Assembly (NCBI GenBank): GCA_963556305.1
Contig: OY745775.1
Location: 1-64,000, forward strand
Length of the DNA: 64,000 nt
Origin: Platismatia glauca
Taxonomy: Eukaryota; Ascomycota; Lecanoromycetes; Lecanorales; Parmeliaceae
Reading direction: 5' to 3'
This document shows, one piece after another, positions 56,881 through 64,000 of this stretch (position 1 is the stretch's first letter; each line of letters opens with the position of its first letter). Made by a program: the position numbers and the translations under genes. The notes beneath the pieces were generated by a model. That model worked only from the letters and a program-made list of their open reading frames with translations. It was not told where the DNA came from and searched no databases.

Positions 56881-57857
56881 GATCATCGGGGTATCACGGG
56901 ACGATGTATCTTGCGCATCCGCCTAGGATCTGTCTTTTTCGTCACCACATTACTAAAGGTTGGCTTCGCAGCTGGAGATCCTGGGTTCGGGATCGATGTA
57001 CCTACATCACTATGCACGGGAGACGATCGAAGAAGATACGGTAGATAGATCAACCGACCGAATTGAATTCCAACCCTCGATAGCTAAGATTGAACATCCC
57101 TTTCCCCGCCCCTTCTCGCCTTGCACTCGCCCCGTCTGCATCTTCCCCTTCCTCTCCCCAGAGCGGCCGCCTGCATCACCTTTACCCATCCATGCTGAAG
57201 AGACACCCTCCAGCCTTTCAGTCTCTCCATCCCGAGACCATGCAGCTCTCTAAAAACAAGTTGACCATGTCAACTACGCCGAAAAGAGAAACGAGGCAGG
57301 ATAACCGGCTTCTACCCATCTCTTGCTGGGTCAGCCCGTGGAGCGTGCGTTTAGTAGGACACGTCGGACACCATCTTTCCGCGAGAAGGGCTAGAGGGTA
57401 TGAAAAAGAATATGGTAGTGACTAAAGGCCGGAGAAGTGGAAAAGACTTTCATTGCTCGTCAACGATGATCTGATTCTCCAAATGGACCTCCTCCTCCCA
57501 AACGCAGTACCCATGCCGCGACACCACGCACCGTACCAGTACCGCTGCACGGCTTCCCACATCCAAACGACGACGCCCAAACGCCTTCTACCACCGCCAA
57601 ACAACATCATCGCCGCAATCCGCTCAACTCGATCAGTCCGCACCGCCAGCTCTCAGTGTCCGTGAACAGCCTCTTCATCCAACCCGCTCCTACTTCCCAC
57701 CCCATCATCTCACCACCATCAACCATTCCCACCGACTCGCTACCCCATCACCATCTCGCTCTCCTCACCATACCCACCGCACTCAGCGCCCCGCACAACC
57801 TCCTCCAACTCATCGTCTCCGTCGCCGCTTCTTGCACGACTTTCCACCCTCCCTCCA
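56881..57857. other. Intergenic stretch, CT/CA-rich in part
   Basis: No gene is supported. The part at 57090-57250 and 57650-57860 is Pro/Ser/Thr-biased in all frames because of CT- and CA-rich sequence. It sits between two converging genes. Confidence 0.5.
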
Positions 57858-58721
57858 CTAAGCACACCCTTTACACATATCCGCCTGATCGGTGTACGTC
57901 TCAATGTAATTCCAAGTCTCCCACACCTTGGGCACCTGTCTCATGTGCCCACCGGGCTCTGCGCAAACGTCGTCCTGCAGAAGACCACCCGTAGCGGAAC
58001 ATACCGTCGCCGTCGCGAGGTTAACCTTGTTCGCCCGATCCGACGGAACCACGTCCTGCATCCACCCCTCTGTGTTCGCCGGAACAGTCTGACACATTCG
58101 CTGACACTCCTCGTTCAGCTTCGACGGGGTTGTGTAAGTTGTGCCATCTGCCGGGGGATGGTTCCGCACTTTCCTCTTCTGTCCGTTCCAGTAGTAGTAG
58201 TCCTTCCCCTTCATGGCTTCGGCACAGAATTCGTTCCCATCTCCCGTGTCCCAACATTGCTTCTTCTCCTCCTCCATCCAGCTGAGACATTTGGGCGCCA
58301 GCCAATAGTACTCGGAGGCCGCGAATTCAGTATTGAGGGTTTCGAGTTCGCCGCTCGCACAGGTCCAGGAGTAGGCGTAGCTTTTGTTGGCGTGATAATT
58401 GTAGTAGTCGAAGCCGTAGTAGCTGCCGTAGTATTGACCGTATACGGGAGGCAGGTCTCTGGAGGGTGTGTCCACGCAGTAGCACTTTGTGAGGCGGAAG
58501 ATGTCACCTTCAACATCGCCATCGGTACGTCGCTGGTTCTTGTTGTAGTCCCATGGATCGAAGGGTGTGTTGACTGTTGTGCGCTTCGCTAGACTGTGAG
58601 TCGAGATATCAGATGCTGGAGGGTCGTGGTAGGTTATAGTGTTTTGCAAAGTTTGGAGGATCGGTAGACCTGCGGTGAGGCTTGTAAGGAAGAGAGCGAG
58701 AAGGGTGAGTTTAGGAGACAT
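57858..58721 (-). CDS. Secreted Tyr- and Cys-rich protein
   Basis: An intronless 287-aa protein. A signal peptide (MSPKLTLLALFLTSLTAGLP) is followed by a pro-like segment ending LAKR at about 45-48, a Kex2-type dibasic site. The mature part contains 12 Cys (KCYC, TC, KC, QC, FC, EC, MC, VC, VC, MC, GC order), enough for six disulphides. A Tyr-rich patch at about 94-117 (GQYYGSYYGFDYYNYHANK) and a second YYYW follow. No known domain. The composition suits a cell-wall or secreted effector-like protein. It is the only accessory-looking gene in the conserved right-hand part. Confidence 0.75.
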   Translation of the reverse strand: MSPKLTLLALFLTSLTAGLPILQTLQNTITYHDPPASDISTHSLAKRTTVNTPFDPWDYNKNQRRTDGDVEGDIFRLTKCYCVDTPSRDLPPVYGQYYGSYYGFDYYNYHANKSYAYSWTCASGELETLNTEFAASEYYWLAPKCLSWMEEEKKQCWDTGDGNEFCAEAMKGKDYYYWNGQKRKVRNHPPADGTTYTTPSKLNEECQRMCQTVPANTEGWMQDVVPSDRANKVNLATATVCSATGGLLQDDVCAEPGGHMRQVPKVWETWNYIETYTDQADMCKGCA

Positions 58722-60078
58722 TCTTGATAATGCAGTCGTTTTTATGTGTTAGGTTTTGAGTCGCTGTTTGGTGGGTTCGAGAGAGAGCGATCGAAATTGG
58801 ATACTCTCGATGATGAGAGAGGTATAAGAAGAGTGAAATGTCTGAGACATCTGAGGAGGTTAAGTAGCTAAATTGACAAATTGCCATTATTTTTAACGGA
58901 GCATATCTCAATTTGACTCGTTTTCGCTCAAAGACTTGACTCTTGGCTCCTTTACCTATGTCGGCATTTGAGAGCTTAGCGACTAGATCCCTGCTTTGAC
59001 TTTTGCAAAGAGAGTGCAGCTTATCCCCATGAGTGCCTAAAGAGGAATGACCAGGCAAGTATTCCCTCATGAATGGCTCATACCAAGTTGGAGGAAGCAG
59101 TCGAATGTTCCAATCCTTAACACGCAAAATGCGGGAGAAGATATTCAGGCCTCAGCGAGCATGATATCGGCCATCTGAGCGTTCAAAATATTGCCCTTTC
59201 TTCTCACCCATTCGCTCGATACGGGCTTCGCACACCACTACTCTCCCCAAGCCTCCCCATCTCCCATCTGACCTCTCTCCCTCCTCTCATCCTCCGCGAG
59301 CGCGCCCATCAACATATCCAGCAAGTGAGCGTGACCAACCACAAGACGTAGCTCCTTCTCCTCTCTATCAGCCAAGTGACAAAGCCAAGACAAGGACGAA
59401 TAGAAAGGCCTTTTGTGACAGCATACGAGGGGTGTAACGTGTAACATCTTTAAAGGAGGCATAGCAGGGGAAGGAACCTTTTCCATGATCCAAGTCGAAA
59501 GTAACAATAAATCATATGCTGCTGCAAGGGACAAAACAAGGATAAGGGACCTCCTCTCTGACACATCCACGTCCCCAGATCAAAAACCAAATTGGAACAT
59601 CTCACTTTACAAGTCCCACGAAATCTCACGTACCTCAGGCAGCATCCCAAGAACTCGCGAATACTAGTCGGAAACTGTCCGATCAACAATTTGATGTTGA
59701 GGGCCAAGACTCAGCTGTGCTTGGTCGCCTTCTGGGAGCGGAAAGTCCAGAAGACCGGATGATAGGGAGCATATCGCCGGTAGTCATCAGGACCGGGGTG
59801 AAAGTCTCCCTGTCAGCGAGCCCTGGCGAGATGGAGTGACGCTAAGCTGATACTTAGCCATTGTTTCGCGGAATTGGGATGTCAGGAATGTTGTGGGTTG
59901 GAAAGTGCGTTGATTTATATCGATTTCCGTGCTAGGAATTCCAGACACGCTAATACCCGAGTATTAGCCGACGCCAAGAGCCTGTAGTGAAGACCAACCA
60001 GCCGCCACTACCCTACCTCATTCAGTTGACCTCGTGAAGCTCCCTTAGAAACTCACTCCAACAGCCCTCCAACCCCCC
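58722..60078. other. Intergenic stretch with a possible tiny minus-strand gene
   Basis: No clear gene. On the minus strand, ATG 59861 (MAKYQ) lies upstream of a strongly protein-like frame at about 59807-59717 reading DFHPGPDDYRRYAP then YHPVFWTFRSQKATKHS and a stop. No splice joins them in phase with good sites. It could be a short conserved mitochondrial-type protein or chance. Confidence 0.3.
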
Positions 60079-60684
60079 ATGCCACCCAAGCCCCGCCCCA
60101 CCGCCCGCGGCGACTACGTCGAGACCGAAACCGGCAACAAAGTATCCCGCAAAGCCCAACTCTACGGCACGCAGCACATATTCCTCAGCGGACGCGCCGT
60201 GATCCAGCCCGCCGTCTGCATCCGCGGAGACCTCCGCTCCGCCCCACCCGCCGACCAACCCTCGGCCGCGAAAGCCACCACCCCAACCTACAACACCTCC
60301 GTCACCATCGGGCGGTACACGTTCCTCGGAGCAGGGAGCGTGTTACGGCCACCGTACCGGCTGCACCAGGGCGCTGTCATCTACTGCCCGCTCAAGATAG
60401 GCGACCACGTGTTCATCGGGGAGGACTGCGTGATCGAAGCGGCCAGTATTGGGGACCATGTGCACATAGGCAAGGGGGCTGTGGTTGGGAAGATGGCGAT
60501 TATCAAGGACGGGGTCAAGGTGCTGGAGGGGGCGGTGTTGCCGACGGGGATGGTGGTTGCGAGCGGGAGTGTGGTTGGGGGACAGCCGGCGAGGGTGGTG
60601 GGAGATGTGGGGGACGGGTGGGGGATGTATGAGGGGATGGAGGGCGGGGATATGAGGGAGCTGTGGAGGAGTGTGGGATCTTGA
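60079..60684 (+). CDS. Dynactin subunit 5 (p25), left-handed beta-helix
   Basis: p25 is part of the pointed-end complex of dynactin, which links dynein to cargo such as early endosomes. Intronless, 201 aa, ATG at 60079. Hexapeptide repeats with [IV]-G-x-x-[TVF] spacing run from about 40 to 160: VTIGRYTFLGAGSVL, LKIGDHVFIGEDCVIE, ASIGDHVHIGKGAVVG, IIKDGVKVLEGAVL. The N-terminus KVSRKAQLYGTQHIFLSGRAVI is typical of p25. The C-terminal tail is Gly/Met-rich. A Pro/Ala-rich insert at about 55-68 (APPADQPSAAKA) interrupts the first turns. The sequence is strongly GC-rich, unlike the neighbours. Confidence 0.9.
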   Translation: MPPKPRPTARGDYVETETGNKVSRKAQLYGTQHIFLSGRAVIQPAVCIRGDLRSAPPADQPSAAKATTPTYNTSVTIGRYTFLGAGSVLRPPYRLHQGAVIYCPLKIGDHVFIGEDCVIEAASIGDHVHIGKGAVVGKMAIIKDGVKVLEGAVLPTGMVVASGSVVGGQPARVVGDVGDGWGMYEGMEGGDMRELWRSVGS

Positions 60685-61031
60685 GGGAGAAGGGGAACGA
60701 CCGTATGCATTTGTAGGCGCTGCGAGATGATACCCATTGCTGCGGTAGCGATAGCTATTAAATCCGATCACTGGTTCTCTAAGCTCAGGGAAGCTCAAAC
60801 GCCCGCTGAACAAGCCCAACTTTGGGGTTTGATTGTACCATAGAATGCTGGAAGTCAGCAAAAAGCCCTATGTTGGTATTACAATAGCATATTTCGCTTG
60901 CTGAAAGATGAAGGAAGACGAGCCATGGGTATGAGAAAGCAAAATCTGGGGTATCCTGAAGGAAAGGTGTTGTACATGTAGATATCTTAGCTCGTCGAAA
61001 GGGGGTTCTTCGTAATTGAGGGCCGAGGCGT
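60685..61031. other. Intergenic stretch (convergent 3' ends)
   Basis: The 3' regions of dynactin p25 and the ARF6-like gene face each other here. No other feature is seen. Confidence 0.5.
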
Positions 61032-61874
61032 CTATCTGGCCTGTCGTTGTGGGAGCGCCTTGATGTTTTCTGATAGCCAGCCCTGGTCCGTTGTCAAATG
61101 ATTGCCCTTGCCCCATCAGATAGGCCTGTACTTACTAAGCCTTCAAACAGACCATCACTAGTTGTCGCAATGCTCGGCTGTACGTAGAAGATCCTTTCCC
61201 TCTTTTCGCCCCTCTCGTTCGTTTCGCTGAGATCTTTCAGCCTCAGACGCTCTTTCACTTCTTCTGTTCTCATTGCTTCACACAAGCCGTCAGCATTTCC
61301 CTCCTAGCGCCAGGTTGCAGCCAATTCTCACCTCCGGGTATGTCTTGCTTATTCGCAAATACCAGCAACAATGCTTCTTTCATCTCCCGGTCTGTTATGA
61401 TCTTCTTCAGTTCCGCTGCCGCCTCGCCTATCCTTGATCGGTCGCTCGAGTCGACGACGAAGATGAGACCTTGTGTTCCTGTGTAAAGAGACCCGGTCAG
61501 CCAAGCACCGCTCAGCGCCCATTTCCCACACGTGTATTGATCTTGCCATACCAGAGTAGTAATGCCTCCAAAGCGGCCGAATCTTGTCCTGCCCTCCGAC
61601 ATCCCAAACATTGAACTTGACGTTTTTATAGGTGACGGTCTCGACGTTGAAGCCGACAGTAGGGATGGTGGTGATCTCGGAGTTGAGCTTCAGCTTGTAG
61701 AGGATTGCTACAGACCATGGTCAGTCAGTCGGGGCTTCCGCAGACAGCCGATTGAGGATTGCAGAACGACGGAAACTTACTGGTCTTCCCTGCGGCATCT
61801 AAGCCCAGCATGAGCAGGCGCATTTCTCTTGATCCGAAGATCTTGCCCATGATCTTGGAGACGGAGCCACCCAT
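61032..61874 (-). CDS. ARF6-like small GTPase
   Basis: A regulatory GTPase of the ARF family, acting in membrane traffic and, for ARF6, at the plasma membrane. Exons on the minus strand are 61874-61781, 61707-61552, 61478-61332, 61275-61136 and 61058-61032 (187 aa). MGG at the N-terminus gives a myristoylation Gly2. The P loop is GLDAAGKT (24-31), switch 2 is WDVGGQ (66-71), and NKQD (126-129) fixes guanine specificity. The effector region ITTIPTVGFNVET is unchanged. The C-terminal helix region carries a charged insert SETNERGEKRE (about 149-159) where others have a short GLK-like stretch. MGGSVSKIMGKIFGSREMR favours ARF6 over ARF1. The last exon is only 27 nt. Confidence 0.9.
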
Positions 61875-62592
61875 TTTTCCGTGTTGATCTGCTAGGTTTG
61901 GACGATTTTGAGGGTTATGGTTCCAATGATCCGGCCTGATTCGTTGATGTGGTGGTTGTGACACCAGTCGCAGAATTGATTGCCGTTCGAAGATTAGATC
62001 GACTGTTGTGAGGACGCGACGGACGTAGTCTTACGCAGTGTCAATAACAGTGTTGTTAAGTTTCTTGCGTTTGCGCTCGGGATTCATGTGTGGTAGATAG
62101 GACAGAGTAGTGTATAGAAATGGAAGTTGAGGTGATTTATTGAAACGACAGAACAATTATTTTTGAAACACACTGACATGCATGATTTTCGGGAGGCGCC
62201 CCTTTCGCCAATCTTAACGCCGCCGTTTCCAAGTCTCCCCTGAATCTAACCAAATAATCAGCCATCAATCCATGAGGCTTGGCCCCTTTACTTTGCCTTG
62301 CATTGCATTACATTATTGCTCGTTTGCATTGCCTACAAAAGGAGCTTCACGATAGCAGGGAAAGTATTGCCTCAGCACCCGTGGCTAATGACGTATGCTG
62401 TCTCGAGTACATAAAGTCTCGCAGAGAATATCAGGTGCTGCTGGATACTGCTGAACGAGGAATCTCGTTCGTCGTTCGCTGTTCAGTCTATGAATGTGAT
62501 AAATAGCTGTCAACTGATCCAAATATGCGATTGGGTATCTCGGATGACATGATTCCTTTCTCCCCGCCTCCGGACGCGAAGTAGATGCGGCC
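61875..62592. other. Intergenic stretch between two minus-strand genes
   Basis: The promoter and leader of the ARF6-like gene (right part of its 5' side) and the 3' end of SGF29. The CATT-rich segment at 62280-62330 has no clear role. No gene. Confidence 0.5.
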
Positions 62593-63898
62593 TCACTTGC
62601 TGGTAACATCTAGAACAAATCTGCGTCCAACGTCCAGTTCCTGGTCTTGGTCATCCTCAAATTTCAATCTATACACGTCCTTCTTTGCTCCTTTCACCTC
62701 CGCTCTGTAGAATGTTGTCGTTTCTGGATACCGAGCGAGCACCTGCTTTCCAATAGGGAATTCTGGGAGTGGGGCATCGGGCCCCGGAATTGCGATCAAT
62801 GCTGCGGCTGTTGTTTTATAGACTTGTCCTGGAGCACCATTTTCGTCTGGTTCAGGATCTTGGACCTCGTAGCTGGTCTGCTATGAGCAAAAGAAGACAA
62901 TAAAGAGTCAGATCCGAACAGACTGACCGTTTTTTATTCGCCACTTCAGAAATGGATGTGATGTTGCACTGTATCCACTGACTTCCATCCTCTTTCTGCT
63001 TCGCTTGCTTATACGCAACCTCAGCCCCAACAAAGAACTTCCCAGCTCTCTCTCCAGCTGGACCTTTACTTCCCTCTGAGCCCTCTTCCACCTTTATGAC
63101 TGGCTCCTGCTTCAACTCTCTCGGCACAGATCCGGTGCGCACATTCTTAATATCTTTGACCCTTGCGGTAGGCAGAATCACACTCGGGGACGGAATAAGA
63201 GGGGCTGGAGAGTCTGCGGCGCCGTCCGTCTCGATCTTCTGCCGCTTTACTTGACGTGATTTTGCTACGGCCTGAGGTGGCCGGACGGGCTCGGTTTCAC
63301 TGGCTGAGCGGAGAGCTGCGAGGATTTCGATGTTTTTGATCACATCATTGGGCTCCTCTTTCAGGATTTTCTCCTCTTCCTCTGCGAGCCTGACCCCTTC
63401 ACGGTACAAGGCGAGGAGCTCGTCGATTTCCTTGACCGTGGGTGCTGGAGCAAGCCCGCAGTCAGTATGCAAGTCAAGTAAACACTGGCCAAGGGTAGAG
63501 AAAATCCTGGCTTAGACGTTTCAGAGGAAGGAAAAGCGGTATTTCTGGACGGAGCTAACTAATGGCATTACAGGGTGGATACAATGATACACGTCTGTAG
63601 GTCGCTGTACGAAGGAAGCAAAGTAGTCCGGCACACAATGTTAAGATCAGAATAACACATCGAACTTGAACGCAATCTCTCAGAATGAGTATCAATGGAA
63701 GAAATGAGACTGCTACTGACTTTTCCCTATCCTGGCTTCCATTTCAACTTGGGCCTTGGCGATCTCAGCTGCCTTGGCATGAGTTGTCCGAAGCCTTTTG
63801 ATATCCGTAACAATCTGGCTCCACATGTTGCGTTCTTCATGTGCGTCCGTGGCTTCTTCCTTCGTCAACCCACCTCGAGGACGGCTGCGAGCCGCCAT
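62593..63898 (-). CDS. SGF29: SAGA-associated factor 29 (tandem Tudor, H3K4me reader)
   Basis: A SAGA histone-acetyltransferase module subunit that binds trimethylated H3K4 and recruits the complex. Exons on the minus strand are 63898-63717, 63506-62928 and 62872-62593 (346 aa). The first intron uses a GTAGCA donor, and this joins MEARIGKSQ to IFSTLGQCLLDLH in frame. The N-terminal helix (EEATDAHEERNMWSQIVTDIK) is followed by a second helical block with EIDELLALYREGVRLAEEE. Basic/acidic linker with KRQK lies at about 150-160. The tandem Tudor domain is at about 215-346: GAEVAYKQAK, WIQCNITSI, RYEVQDPEPDE, VLARYPETTTFYRAEV and YRLKFEDDQDQELDV. The aromatic cage residues in YRAEV and F-E-D-D match the family. 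ATG at 63898. Confidence 0.93.
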
Positions 63899-64000
63899 AT
63901 TGGTGAAATGAATGGATGGAGGGTTTCGCCATGGATCGTGCAATACCTTAGACCGCACGCCTGCCACTAGGAGTTAAGCCACCGGGGTTAGCGGCCAGCC
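63899..64000. other. SGF29 promoter edge
   Basis: Only 102 nt remain before the window ends, so the promoter is cut off. No other feature is seen. Confidence 0.4.

Noticed and set aside
57656..58592. Long open frames on the plus strand opposite the Tyr/Cys-rich gene
   Set aside because: Repetitive Ser/Thr/Val composition and no start context. They are the complement of a real signal-peptide gene.
60343..60861. 172-codon minus-strand open frame
   Set aside because: Antisense to dynactin p25 and low-complexity Pro/His.

Overview
The window is one chromosome end of a filamentous ascomycete (Pezizomycotina). It starts with 26 uninterrupted CCCTAA units, reads inward, and holds intron-rich genes with short (about 45-185 nt) fungal-type introns. 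The gene families are typical of this group: a lipoxygenase, a non-reducing polyketide synthase relic, a PTH11-like receptor, RTA1, HET, an APSES/ankyrin factor, and an APSES target box. I cannot name the species from sequence alone. Gene models were spliced by hand by matching exon phase, GT/AG sites and family similarity.

Layout. 0-5 kb: telomere, a subtelomeric repeat, then an intact lipoxygenase as the most distal gene. 5-18 kb: a GFA-family protein, a decayed non-reducing PKS, an intact O-methyltransferase, a caspase-fold (CHSG) protein next to a broken HET domain, and a PTH11-like membrane receptor. 18-29 kb: a relic zone with an MFS transporter split by a repeat insertion and carrying a TGG-to-TAG stop, a beta-propeller lactonase-like gene with a one-base frameshift, an intact short-chain dehydrogenase, and a frameshifted dimethylformamidase-like fragment. 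29-51 kb: a four-helix membrane protein, a flavin-reductase-like protein, a proline/glycine-rich secreted protein, a membrane-anchored aspartic-protease homologue lacking its first catalytic Asp, a DHA1-type MFS transporter, a transaldolase, an aspartokinase fragment, an RTA1 transporter-like protein, a small secreted protein and a ricin-lectin/GH13 protein. 52-64 kb: conserved genes, namely a coiled-coil protein, the MBF subunit MBP1-like factor, dynactin p25, an ARF6-like GTPase and the SAGA subunit SGF29, together with one Tyr/Cys-rich secreted protein.

The main theme is a gradient. The telomere-proximal 50 kb is accessory, repeat-bearing and rich in broken genes; two of the premature stops fit C-to-T change at CpA, the signature of repeat-induced point mutation. 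The last 12 kb is dense and housekeeping-like. A repeat family with tandem 18-22 nt GATATCGGACCCC-type units recurs at about 1.4, 20.5 and 22.5 kb, with an inverted left end at 5.1 kb, and one copy sits inside the MFS gene. The most distinctive single gene is the 585-residue CHSG protein at 11.3-13.0 kb, which has a caspase/metacaspase-like His/Cys dyad and an unrecognised C-terminal two thirds.
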